A stretch of 64,000 bases of DNA, taken from contig NZ_NHPP01000006.1 in NCBI RefSeq assembly GCF_002838835.1, positions 124,001 through 188,000 on the forward strand. Direction: 5' to 3'. Positions 15,314 to 23,585 of this stretch are shown piece by piece. Origin of the DNA: Siphonobacter sp. SORGH_AS_0500. GTDB lineage: Bacteria > Bacteroidota > Bacteroidia > Cytophagales > Spirosomataceae. Both the position numbers and the translations under genes were made by a program. Positions within the stretch are counted from its first letter, which is position 1. Each line of letters opens with the position of its first letter. Below the pieces are notes generated by a model. It was not told the origin of the DNA. It made no database searches and saw only the letters and a list, made by a program, of their open reading frames with translations.

Positions 15314-16297
15314 GTGTTCACTTTTGCTCGAAATACGTTTCGCTTGCTCTCCTGCGGTGCGTTTGTACTAGGATTATCATATTCAAATGTTCAGGCTCAG
15401 GCGGTTGAAGGAAAACCTTACGAACAGGAACTTCCGGGCTTACCAATCAAAATAAAAATGCAGCCCATCCCTGCTGGAGAATACCTGATGGGAAGTCCGG
15501 CGACGGAAACGGGTCGACACCCCGATGAAGGACCACAGGTAAAGGTGAAAGTCGAACCGTTCTGGATGGCCGCTACTGAAATTACGCACGATCAGTTTTT
15601 CCCCTTCCGTTTTGACGATAAAGACGCTCAACCCAAGCCCGACGCCATTTCCCGGCCTACGGCTCAATACATTGACTTAACCTGGGGCATGGGTAAAGAA
15701 GGTGGTTTCCCCGCCAATTCCATGCAGCCTTACACGGCTATTACCTATTGCAAATGGTTATGGAAAAAAACCGGAATTTTCTACCGCTTACCTACCGAAG
15801 CCGAGTGGGAATATGCCTGCCGGGCGGGAAGCAAAACCATGTATCCTACGGGTGTGCAGGCTTCTACGATGGCTCAGTTCGCCTGGTACGAAAGCAACAG
15901 TAAGGAGGCTTACCACAAAGTAGCTCAGAAAAAACCGAATGCCTTTGGTTTGTACGACATGCTCGGAAACGTCGCCGAATGGACGATGGATATGTACGAC
16001 GCAAAATATTTTGAGAAACTAGCTGCCAAACCTGAAAGCAGTTTCTTCATTCAACGCACTTCACCCCGGGCGTATCACACCGCTCGCGGCGGGAGTTATC
16101 AGAGTAAAGCCGCCGACTTACGTTGTGCCGAGCGTTTAGCTCAGGTGGAAGAATGGAACCGTCGGGATCCGCAGGTACCCCGTTCCAAGTGGTGGCTTAC
16201 CGATGGTGATTACGTGGGTTTCCGGATTGTCCGCCCGGTGAAACAACCCAGCCAGGAAGAAGCCGAAGCCTTCTTTGCCAAAATGCTTGGACAGTAA
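15314..16297 (+). CDS. Secreted SUMF1/FGE-like domain protein without the FGE cysteines
   Basis: The 327-residue protein (GTG start) has a signal peptide (about 1-29, ending VQAQ) and one SUMF1-type formylglycine-generating-enzyme fold: GEYLMGSPATETGRHPDEGP, PFWMAATEITHDQF, YCKWLWKKTG, YRLPTEAEWEYACRAG, YDMLGNVAEWTMD, RGGSYQSKAADLRCAER and GFRIVRP. True FGEs carry a reactive cysteine pair in the RGGS region; only one cysteine remains here, so sulfatase activation is unlikely. Such domains often serve as secreted ligand-binding or ergothioneine-type modules. Next to a secreted Gfo/Idh/MocA oxidoreductase it may belong to periplasmic carbohydrate metabolism. Confidence 0.88.
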   Translation: MFTFARNTFRLLSCGAFVLGLSYSNVQAQAVEGKPYEQELPGLPIKIKMQPIPAGEYLMGSPATETGRHPDEGPQVKVKVEPFWMAATEITHDQFFPFRFDDKDAQPKPDAISRPTAQYIDLTWGMGKEGGFPANSMQPYTAITYCKWLWKKTGIFYRLPTEAEWEYACRAGSKTMYPTGVQASTMAQFAWYESNSKEAYHKVAQKKPNAFGLYDMLGNVAEWTMDMYDAKYFEKLAAKPESSFFIQRTSPRAYHTARGGSYQSKAADLRCAERLAQVEEWNRRDPQVPRSKWWLTDGDYVGFRIVRPVKQPSQEEAEAFFAKMLGQ

Positions 16298-16414
16298 TTT
16301 TCGTTGATAGTTATTGGTTGAGAGTGGTTAGTAAAAATTCAGTAGATGCTTCATTGGCAACCAACAACTCATTAACCAGCAACCTCAAAAGTATCTTCTA
16401 AACCAAACCGTTCT

Positions 16415-17737
16415 ATGAACAAAGATTTTCAATCTCGCCGTGATTTTGTGAAAGCAGGATCATTTCTAGCGGGCGGACTTTTAGCCGCTCCGCTAACTTC
16501 AAACGCTGGTAATCTCTTCAATAGCAGCGTTGCCGACGAAATCAAAGTTGCCCTGATTGGTTGCGGGGGCCGTGGCTCTGGAGCTGCCGTGCAGGCCTTG
16601 TTAACCAAGCAAAACGTAAAGCTGGTAGCGGTAGCCGATGCCTTTGCTGATCGTCTGGAAAATGCCGTTAAGAATATTACCGAAAATCTGACGGCTTCTG
16701 GTAATGCCAACCGCATTGCCATTGGTGATAACAAATTCGTTGGTTTCGATGCCTACACCAAAGCCATTCCATTGGCTGATGTAGTGATTCTGGCCACGCC
16801 CCCCGGTTTCCGCCCCATTCATTTTGAGGAAGCGGTGCGTCAGGGAAAACATATTTTCATGGAAAAACCCGTAGCGACCGATCCGGCGGGGGTTCAGAAA
16901 GTATTAACGGCGGCGGCTGAAGCGAAGAAGAAAAAGCTGAACGTCGTGGTGGGTTTACAGCGTCATTATCAGAATTCGTACCGGGCTTTGTTGAAAAACA
17001 AGGCTATGATTGGAGACATCGTTTCGGGGAATGTATACTGGAATAACGATGGTGTTTGGGTAAATCCAAGAAAAGACGGCCAGACCGAAATGGAATATCA
17101 GATGCGTAACTGGTATTACTTCAACTGGTTATGTGGCGATCATATCAACGAACAGCATATTCACAATATCGATGTATTTAACTGGTTCAAAGGTGGTTAT
17201 CCCGTTCGAGCTAAAGGTACAGGTGGACGCGAAGTGCGAAAAGGAAAGGACTACGGCGAGATTTTCGATCACCACCACGTAGAATTTGAATACGCCGACG
17301 GAACCATTCTGAATTCAGAGTGTCGGCATATCAAAGGTACCTGGGCGAAAGTAGACGAAATCATCTTGGGTACCAAAGGAAAAATCCTTTGCGATGACGC
17401 CAAGATCGTGGATTACAAAGGAAAACCTTTGTTCCAATTCAACAAAAAGACGGATAATAACCCGTACCAAACCGAGCACGATGAGTTATTCGCCGCCATT
17501 GCCAAAGGTGAATACAAATTCGCCGATGCCGAGAATGGAGCCAAGTCAACGATGACGGCCATTCTGGGCCGTCTGGCAACCTATTCAGGTCAAATCATCG
17601 AATGGGATACGGCTCTGATGTCAGGTTTGAGTTTGCAACCTTCTGAATACAGTTGGGATGCGAAAATGCCTTTAAATCCCGATTCTAATGGCTTATATCC
17701 AGTAGCAGTTCCGGGGGTTACCAAGTATTTTGTATAG
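16415..17737 (+). CDS. Tat-exported Gfo/Idh/MocA family oxidoreductase
   Basis: The 440-residue protein opens with a twin-arginine signal (SRRDFVKAGSFLAGGLLAA, about residues 7-25) and then an NAD(P)-binding Rossmann domain (VALIGCGGRGSGAAVQ, about 44-59). EKPVATDP and the C-terminal beta-sheet substrate domain follow (GDHINEQHIHNIDVFNWFKG). Tat export of the folded, cofactor-loaded enzyme to the periplasm is typical for this Bacteroidota group. The substrate is probably a sugar or inositol derivative but is not determined. It forms a likely unit with the SUMF1-like gene 117 bases upstream and ends in a strong terminator. Confidence 0.92.
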   Translation: MNKDFQSRRDFVKAGSFLAGGLLAAPLTSNAGNLFNSSVADEIKVALIGCGGRGSGAAVQALLTKQNVKLVAVADAFADRLENAVKNITENLTASGNANRIAIGDNKFVGFDAYTKAIPLADVVILATPPGFRPIHFEEAVRQGKHIFMEKPVATDPAGVQKVLTAAAEAKKKKLNVVVGLQRHYQNSYRALLKNKAMIGDIVSGNVYWNNDGVWVNPRKDGQTEMEYQMRNWYYFNWLCGDHINEQHIHNIDVFNWFKGGYPVRAKGTGGREVRKGKDYGEIFDHHHVEFEYADGTILNSECRHIKGTWAKVDEIILGTKGKILCDDAKIVDYKGKPLFQFNKKTDNNPYQTEHDELFAAIAKGEYKFADAENGAKSTMTAILGRLATYSGQIIEWDTALMSGLSLQPSEYSWDAKMPLNPDSNGLYPVAVPGVTKYFV

Positions 17738-17756
17738 TAGCTCTGAAAGTATTTTC

Positions 17757-17784
17757 ATAAAACCCGTCGAAAGGCGGGTTTTAT
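17757..17784 (+). terminator. Terminator of the oxidoreductase gene
   Basis: Stem ATAAAACCCG (17757-17766) with CGGGTTTTAT (17775-17784), 8-base loop and T-rich 3' side. Confidence 0.85.
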
Positions 17785-17838
17785 TTGTTTATATGAACTA
17801 TATATTTTTACATTCATAGCCCCATTATTAGATGATTT

Positions 17839-19380
17839 ATGAAAAGAGATTTACTCTGGATTATTACTTTTTTTTACTTAGTATTACCTAATCTGATTTT
17901 TTTATTGGCTTGGGTAAACCCTTTCATTTCTGTATTCCTATCCCTATTCTTTCTATATATTTTCTACCAACCCTCCTTATTTAAAAAGAATAGTAGTAAC
18001 GGTTCTTTTACAGGTATTCACATTTTCCTATGGTTCTTAGCGGCTGGATTCTGTTATTATGCGGGGGTAGGAGGAATGCAGCCACAGGAATCTGATTATT
18101 TTAAGCATAATCTATTGATTCATGATTTGATTGTAAAACCCTGGCCTGTTTCTTATGTAAATAAAGATTATCATAACCCCATTCTTTGTTATTACCTCGC
18201 TTACTATCTTCCCATTGCCTGGATAGGCAAGCATTTTTCTTTTACTGCGGCAGAGTGGGCAGCATTCATCTGGACTTCAATTGGTTTATGGCTGGGCTTA
18301 AGCTGGCTTTTACGCATGACCCGTAGTGTTTGGGTAGTGCTGGGCGTATGGCTTATGGCTGGAATTAATTATGCGTATGATTTAATTCGATATTGGGGAT
18401 TGCATTGCGGGTATAACATGAATTTTTCTTCCGATGAAAAGACATTAAATGGGAATGTGTTAGATCAATACCTTCTAAAGTATTCGCTGAATCCGGGTAT
18501 TGTTTTGCAGCAAGGTAATACAGAAATTTTATTAAGGTACGAGATGCTATGGTCACAGTTATGTTTCGTTCCACAGCATTTCATTCCCGCCTTACTAGGA
18601 CTCGGATGGATCAGTAAAAGCCTTCAGGAACGTAGAAATCAGGATATAGTGTTAATGGCTTCGCTGTTAGCCCTATGGTCGCCCTTTACCTTAGTGGGAC
18701 TCACGCCGTTTATAATTTTTCTGATGTATAAAACCCCATGGAAAACAGTACTGAGCTGGGAAAATGCGGCAGGTTTGATGTATACCTTCTGCATAGGAAG
18801 TTACTATCTTTCCCATTTTCCACAAACCCAGGTTGGTAGTATATTTAGTAGTTTTACTACTTTTTCAAATCTTGCTTATTATCTACTATTTATCGGATTG
18901 AATTTCGGCTTATTAGTACTGGTTTTAGGCGTTACTTCATATCGGCTAATAAGAAATCAATTTTTGATTCCGCTCTCTTTAGTGGTGAGCTGGTTAATTT
19001 TGGTAAGTTTTATTTATGTAGGCTATTACAATGATTGGCTGACCCGAGTATCTGTTCCTGCTTTCATTTATCTCTATTGTATGACATGGATCATCTGGAA
19101 GCAAATCCCTGCCAAGAAGTCCATTTCTTTTTTAGGATTAAGTTTTATTATATTCTTAGGTCTATTAACCCCAGTGAGAAATTTCACCTTCTTACTTTAT
19201 AATAAACTGTTGATTACTCAGCAAAATAATATAGGTTCTAACATTCGTGATCCTCATCAATTTGGAGAAGATATGAGCCGATTTAACGGAAGAAATGAGG
19301 CTGAAAAAAAAGAACATATCGAGCGTCAATACCTCGGGCAGTCGGATTCCTTTTTTGTCAAATACCTAATGAAAAAATGA
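17839..19380 (+). CDS. Polytopic membrane protein, GT-C glycosyltransferase-like
   Basis: This 513-residue protein has about 11-12 hydrophobic helices spread over residues 5-460 and a charged C-terminal tail. No catalytic domain can be named with certainty. The layout, and a YYNDWLTRVSVPAFIYLYCM segment resembling the NDxxMRxSxPA loops of GT-C-like membrane proteins, suggest a lipid-linked sugar transferase or a related surface-polysaccharide protein. Codon use is visibly more A/T-rich than that of its neighbours, and it is isolated between two terminators. Both features suggest acquisition by transfer or a fast-evolving accessory gene. Confidence 0.7.
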   Translation: MKRDLLWIITFFYLVLPNLIFLLAWVNPFISVFLSLFFLYIFYQPSLFKKNSSNGSFTGIHIFLWFLAAGFCYYAGVGGMQPQESDYFKHNLLIHDLIVKPWPVSYVNKDYHNPILCYYLAYYLPIAWIGKHFSFTAAEWAAFIWTSIGLWLGLSWLLRMTRSVWVVLGVWLMAGINYAYDLIRYWGLHCGYNMNFSSDEKTLNGNVLDQYLLKYSLNPGIVLQQGNTEILLRYEMLWSQLCFVPQHFIPALLGLGWISKSLQERRNQDIVLMASLLALWSPFTLVGLTPFIIFLMYKTPWKTVLSWENAAGLMYTFCIGSYYLSHFPQTQVGSIFSSFTTFSNLAYYLLFIGLNFGLLVLVLGVTSYRLIRNQFLIPLSLVVSWLILVSFIYVGYYNDWLTRVSVPAFIYLYCMTWIIWKQIPAKKSISFLGLSFIIFLGLLTPVRNFTFLLYNKLLITQQNNIGSNIRDPHQFGEDMSRFNGRNEAEKKEHIERQYLGQSDSFFVKYLMKK

Positions 19381-19434
19381 AACAATACCATTAAAAAGGG
19401 AGCCTTGTTAGCGGGCTCTTTTAATGGTATTGTT
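19381..19434. terminator. Bidirectional terminator between convergent genes
   Basis: A 16-bp outer stem (19381-19396 with 19419-19434), a 3-base bulge and a GAGCC/GGCTC inner stem form a long hairpin with A- and T-rich flanks. It separates the plus-strand membrane protein gene from the minus-strand E1 gene and serves both. Confidence 0.9.
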
Positions 19435-21888
19435 TTAAGGATTATTCCACCAGCGACCGCCTGAAAAAGTCCAGTCGCTAATTTCATAGCCCAGGGCCGG
19501 AAAACGACGAGGATCGCATTCGTGCATGATGTTGTACGCTACGTCAAACACGTCTTCGGTATTGGGTTTCGAGAAATAATCACCATCGGTGGTATAAGCC
19601 GGGCGATGCGGATGAGCCGTGAGCGTTTGCGGGCTGGCATCCAGATACCGAAATACCTTTTGTTCGTCCAGAATTTTATGTAGCATAAAGCCTGAAGCTC
19701 CACCGGGCATATCTTCATCGGCTACAATCAGACGATTGGTTTTCTTCACTGACTCTGCGATGGTATGCGTTAAGTCAAAAGGTATTAAGGTCTGTACATC
19801 AATGACTTCTGCCTCAATTCCTGCTTTTGCTAACTGCTCGGCTGCTTCCAGCACAATTCGGCACATCGATCCGTAGGTAACAATGGTAATGTCGGTTCCT
19901 TCCCGAAGAATCTCAGGTTTTCCCAGAGGCAAACAGAATTCTCCCAAATTGGAGGGTAATTTCTCTTTGCTACGGTACATATTCAGGGGTTCAACAACCA
20001 GAGCAGGATCGTCGCCGCGTAATAACGTATTATAAAAACCAGCGGCTTGCGTCAGGTTTCGGGGAACAACGAAGTGCATGCCGCGTAAGGCATGTAGTAA
20101 CACCGCCATGGGGGAGCCGGAATGCCACACGCCTTCCAGTCGGTGCCCACGGGTACGGACAATAACCGGAGCTTTTTGTCCACCCGCAGTGCGGTAATGC
20201 AGACAGGCCAGGTCATCCGAAAGTGTAGCCAATGTGTAGAGCATGTAGTCTACGTACTGAACCTCTACAATCGGGCGTAACCCACGCAAGGCGGTTCCAA
20301 TTCCCTGACCAATGATCGTGGTTTCGCGTATACCAGTATCAGTTACCCGAATTTCGCCGAATTTGGCCTGCAAGCCCGCCATGCCCTGATTTACATCGCC
20401 GATTCTACCCACATCTTCGCCGATAGCAAAAATGCGGGGGTCATTGGCGAAAAGAGCTTCAAAATTTTTATTTATGATTTCCCGGCCATCCAGTAAAGGA
20501 GCGTCATCGGCATACACAGGAGCGACAGTAGGCACCTGCAAAGGCGATTCGTCGGACTGGCTGTATAAAAACGTATTGAAGCGTTTCCAGTTGTCTTTCT
20601 TCGTTCGGTCTAACCATTCCGTCAGGATGTGCTTGGCGGGCGAGTCTTCGAATCGTAGCATACGAACGGCCCGTTTTACGCCTTCAATAACATCGGACCG
20701 TACCGGATTCGCTTTTTGCTGAATTTGGGTCCGAATAGCCAGAATTTCATCCCCTGAACGGCTGGAACGGGCGGCCTTTGCCAGAGCTTCCAGAGCTTCG
20801 TTTAGATCGGGTTGGAGGGATTCAAGATAGGATTTCCAGGCGGCATCGCGGCCTGCTTTAGCGGCTTTGGCGGCTTCGGCTTCAATGGCTGCGAGTTCTT
20901 CTTCCGTAGCAAAGCCATTTTCAAGAATCCAGCTTTTGAACTGACGATTACAGTCCATTTCCACTTCCCAGGCCAGTCGCTCGGCGGATTTATACCGCTC
21001 GTGTGAGCCTGAGGTCGAGTGGCCCTGTGGTTGAGTCACTTCCTGCACGTGAACCAGACAGGGGACGTGTTCGGTGCGGGCCAGTTCGGCGGCTTTTTGA
21101 TAGGCCTCTACTAACCCCGCGTAATCCCAGCCTTTTACTTTTATAATTTCCAGACCCGGTTTTTCGGCTGTACGCTGAAAACCAGCCAATGCTTCGGAGA
21201 TACTTTCTTTAGTGGTTTGGTAACGTACCGGAACTGAAATGCCGTAACCATCGTCCCAAACCGAGAAAACTACCGGTATTTGTAAAACTCCAGCGGCATT
21301 AATAGCCTCGAAAAACATGCCTTCGGAGGTCGAAGCGTCGCCGATGGTAGCAAAACAAACTTCATTTCCATGAATGGAAAAGTCAGTAATCGAATGTAAT
21401 TCAGGATTTTCGCGGTAGAGCTTTGATGCATAACCTAAACCAATGGACCGGGGAATTTGCCCGGCTGTGGGAGAAATATCAGAAGCGATATTATAGCGGG
21501 GCGTTTGCGGTAACCAATGGCCCTGCTCATCCAGATGACGCGAGGCATAATGGCCATTCATCATTCTGCCGCCCGTGTTGGGTTCAGCTTCAACGTCGGT
21601 ATGAGCGTAAATCTGAGCAAAGTACTGTTGCCAGGTTAATTCGCCCAGGGCTGCAACAACGGTTTGGTCGCGGTAATAGCCTGATCGCCAGTCACCTTTG
21701 CGAAAAGCATGGGCGAGTGCAATTTGGGCCAATTCTTTGCCGTCCCCTGTGATTCCGAACTTTGCTTTGCCCATGAACACTTCCTTACGGGCTAACAAAC
21801 TGGCATGACGACTTTCCCAGGCGATGCGGTAATCGAGGAGAACTTGCTCTTTAGAAAGTACAACGCTGTCAAGGGTGGCTTGTTCCAT
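19435..21888 (-). CDS. 2-oxoacid dehydrogenase E1, fused alpha and beta subunits
   Basis: From the ATG at 21888 the protein has 817 residues. The N-terminal half (about 1-400) is an E1-alpha thiamine-diphosphate domain (ATIGDASTSEGMFFEAINAAG, TQPQGHSTSGSHERY). The C-terminal half (about 455-817) is the E1-beta transketolase-like domain (FAIGEDVGRIGDVNQGM, PVIVRTRGHRLEGVWHSG, DVQTLIPFD). It decarboxylates a branched-chain 2-oxoacid or pyruvate and hands the acyl group to a lipoyl E2. Neither E2 nor E3 is encoded here. The fusion is common in Bacteroidota. A TTG-started frame to 21927 adds 13 residues and is less likely. Confidence 0.93.
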   Translation of the reverse strand: MEQATLDSVVLSKEQVLLDYRIAWESRHASLLARKEVFMGKAKFGITGDGKELAQIALAHAFRKGDWRSGYYRDQTVVAALGELTWQQYFAQIYAHTDVEAEPNTGGRMMNGHYASRHLDEQGHWLPQTPRYNIASDISPTAGQIPRSIGLGYASKLYRENPELHSITDFSIHGNEVCFATIGDASTSEGMFFEAINAAGVLQIPVVFSVWDDGYGISVPVRYQTTKESISEALAGFQRTAEKPGLEIIKVKGWDYAGLVEAYQKAAELARTEHVPCLVHVQEVTQPQGHSTSGSHERYKSAERLAWEVEMDCNRQFKSWILENGFATEEELAAIEAEAAKAAKAGRDAAWKSYLESLQPDLNEALEALAKAARSSRSGDEILAIRTQIQQKANPVRSDVIEGVKRAVRMLRFEDSPAKHILTEWLDRTKKDNWKRFNTFLYSQSDESPLQVPTVAPVYADDAPLLDGREIINKNFEALFANDPRIFAIGEDVGRIGDVNQGMAGLQAKFGEIRVTDTGIRETTIIGQGIGTALRGLRPIVEVQYVDYMLYTLATLSDDLACLHYRTAGGQKAPVIVRTRGHRLEGVWHSGSPMAVLLHALRGMHFVVPRNLTQAAGFYNTLLRGDDPALVVEPLNMYRSKEKLPSNLGEFCLPLGKPEILREGTDITIVTYGSMCRIVLEAAEQLAKAGIEAEVIDVQTLIPFDLTHTIAESVKKTNRLIVADEDMPGGASGFMLHKILDEQKVFRYLDASPQTLTAHPHRPAYTTDGDYFSKPNTEDVFDVAYNIMHECDPRRFPALGYEISDWTFSGGRWWNNP

Positions 21889-22111
21889 CGAAAAAAGCGG
21901 TTTGTCAGGTGAATACAAATCAGGCAAATGATTTTCAACATGAAAAGTTTGCCCTGTAACCTCGTGTTAAAAAGATTTTCCTTTAGCAAAAGGAATTTTT
22001 AAACCCAGGTACGATGTTTGTAAAAGTAAAAATAAAGGAAAAGAATCGAGCATTCCAAACGAGAGGGTTCTACCGAAAATATCCATTAACATATCATTAA
22101 CACCCGACGAT

Positions 22112-22142
22112 TTTGTGTGGGATATAGTTCCCCTTACTTTTG
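22112..22142 (+). promoter_or_regulatory. Bacteroidota promoter for the DUF1573 gene
   Basis: TTTG at 22112-22115 and TACTTTTG at 22135-22142, 19 bases apart, match both elements of the sigma-ABfr promoter. The predicted transcript would start about 40 bases before the ATG at 22186. Confidence 0.7.
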
Positions 22143-22185
22143 TTTCGATCATACTCTTGTAACCAAACCATTTTATTTCAATCTA

Positions 22186-22578
22186 ATGAAAAAGCAACTT
22201 TTCTTCTTACTGGCCTTTTTCCTTATTTCAGCTGGTGCTTTTGCTCAGGGCAAAATTAAAGTAGACGCGGAGACGAAAGATTTCGGCAAAATTGCTCAGG
22301 GCACGCCCGTAACGCATGAATTCGTGGTAACGAACACGGGTAAAGCTCCTGTCGTAATCAGTAACGTAACGGCTTCCTGCGGTTGCACCACTCCGAAATG
22401 GTCACAGGCTCCAATCCTTCCTGGTAAAACCAGCAAGGTAAGTGCTACCTATAACGCCGCTTCTGTAGGTCCTTTCAATAAGCAGATCACGGTATATAGC
22501 AATGCAGAAAATAGCACAGTGACCATGTTCCTGAAAGGTGAAGTTCAGCAGAAAGCTGCTGCCAAAGGAGTCAGATAA
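22186..22578 (+). CDS. DUF1573 domain secreted protein
   Basis: The 130-residue protein has a signal peptide (MKKQLFFLLAFFLISAGAFA) and one DUF1573 domain: KDFGKIAQGTPVTHEFVVTN, the cysteine motif TASCGCTTPKW and YNAASVGPFNKQITVYSN. This Ig/ASPM-like beta-sandwich is abundant in Bacteroidota envelopes. Its role is unknown. The frame is open further upstream to 22117, but the promoter and signal peptide fix the start at 22186. It is monocistronic, with a terminator 26 bases downstream. Confidence 0.9.
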   Translation: MKKQLFFLLAFFLISAGAFAQGKIKVDAETKDFGKIAQGTPVTHEFVVTNTGKAPVVISNVTASCGCTTPKWSQAPILPGKTSKVSATYNAASVGPFNKQITVYSNAENSTVTMFLKGEVQQKAAAKGVR

Positions 22579-22604
22579 TAAAAGTTTACCGCTAGTAAAG
22601 GTAT

Positions 22605-22640
22605 AAAGGAGATAAGTTTTGAACTTATCTCCTTTTATTT
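22605..22640 (+). terminator. Terminator of the DUF1573 gene
   Basis: A 14-bp stem (22605-22618 with 22622-22635) with a 3-base loop and a T-rich tail. Confidence 0.9.
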
Positions 22641-22669
22641 TGTGCTGATAGTCAGGTATTTAATGATGA

Positions 22670-22690
22670 TTTTTCATATTTTATGAAAAA
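22670..22690. repeat. TTTTTCATA/TATGAAAAA palindrome
   Basis: A perfect 9-bp inverted repeat (22670-22678 with 22682-22690, loop TTT) lies between the DUF1573 terminator and the candidate RNA. It could be an operator upstream of that RNA; nothing else supports a role. Confidence 0.45.
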
Positions 22691-22708
22691 ATTTAGCATC
22701 TTATTAAA

Positions 22709-22856
22709 TCCGACTGGAAAAGAAATCCCGTATCTATAATCGGACAACCGAAACTGCTCAATGGTTTACTTCGGTAAGGCTTGAGTAGTAAGTTAAAGGT
22801 GTGGGTTAATTCATTTCCGGTACAAAGGGCTTCTCTATAGGGGCCCTTTGTCTTTT
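22709..22856 (+). ncRNA. Candidate structured small RNA
   Basis: The 400-base spacer 22579-22977 has no credible ORF but is highly structured. TCCGA/TCGGA (22709-22713 with 22740-22744) closes one stem-loop. ACTGCTCAA (22753-22761) pairs with TTGAGTAGT (22781-22789) around an inner TTAC-TTCG-GTAA hairpin, which has the stable C(UUCG)G tetraloop form. The stretch ends in a terminator, ACAAAGGGC (22822-22830) with GCCCTTTGT (22843-22851) followed by T5. A terminator with no gene before it is the main argument for a separate transcript. The 5' end is unknown, and no match to a named RNA family is recognised. Confidence 0.4.
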
Positions 22857-22857
22857 T
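22822..22857 (+). terminator. Terminator closing the candidate RNA
   Basis: A 9-bp stem (22822-22830 with 22843-22851, 12-base loop) is followed by TCTTTTT. No protein gene ends within 240 bases upstream of it. Confidence 0.75.
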
Positions 22858-22954
22858 AGGCTTATGGAGTTGAAAATTTAAAAAAGGAGATCATTATTAA
22901 AACTAAGCAGGACCTGAAATAGTATGATTAATTGAATTTTACCTCTCATCCTGT

Positions 22955-22962
22955 TAGTTTTG
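22955..22962 (+). promoter_or_regulatory. -7 promoter box for the ECF sigma operon
   Basis: TAGTTTTG fits TAnnTTTG and lies 15 bases before the GTG start of the sigma gene, implying a very short leader or a leaderless transcript. Confidence 0.5.
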
Positions 22963-22977
22963 TTCAGAATATCTTAA

Positions 22978-23580
22978 GTGAGCTTTCTTTTGGGAAAAAA
23001 ACGCATTGTTGTCGCTGAAAATGATCTAGTTGGCCTGCTCCGTGAGCGGGATCAACGTGGATTTACTATCTTATATGATAATTATTCTTCCGCCCTCTAC
23101 GGGGTTATTTTTAAGATCGTCAAGTCTGAAGAAACAGCCGCTGACGTCATGCAGGAAGCATTTGTAAAAATTTGGCGAAATATCGATTCCTACGAGCGTT
23201 CAAAAGGCAGTTTATTCACCTGGATTTTGAATGTAGCCCGAAATACAGCCATCGATAAACTAAGATCTCAGGATTATCAACAAAATACTCAAAACCAACC
23301 GCTTGAGTATTTCGTAAGTGTTGTTGAAGAAGAGAATCCAGTAGAGCATCAGGTTGATGCCATTGGAGTTCGAAAAGTGGTCAGCCAACTTCGTCCTGAG
23401 TACCGCTCTATTATTGAATTGGTTTACTTTCAGGGTTATACTCAAGCCGAAGTTTCTGAAGAACTCGATATTCCCCTTGGTACGGTGAAAACTCGGGTTA
23501 AAGCGGCCCTGGCTCAACTCCGAACACTGATTACTCTCCTTTTGATGTTTTTGTATTTCACCACCTACATTAATTCTTAA
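22978..23580 (+). CDS. ECF-type RNA polymerase sigma factor
   Basis: The 200-residue protein has sigma region 2 (FTILYDNYSSALYGVIFKIV, EETAADVMQEAFVKIWRNID, GSLFTWILNVARNTAIDKLR) and region 4 (LRPEYRSIIELVYFQGYTQAEVSEELDIPLGTVKTR). It starts with GTG. Only 5 bases separate it from a downstream RskA-type anti-sigma gene, so the two form a regulatory pair. The C-terminus ends in an unusual hydrophobic tail (TLLLMFLYFTTYINS). This could be a natural membrane tether, or a local frameshift could have altered the true end. Confidence 0.93.
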   Translation: MSFLLGKKRIVVAENDLVGLLRERDQRGFTILYDNYSSALYGVIFKIVKSEETAADVMQEAFVKIWRNIDSYERSKGSLFTWILNVARNTAIDKLRSQDYQQNTQNQPLEYFVSVVEEENPVEHQVDAIGVRKVVSQLRPEYRSIIELVYFQGYTQAEVSEELDIPLGTVKTRVKAALAQLRTLITLLLMFLYFTTYINS

Positions 23581-23585
23581 AAAAA

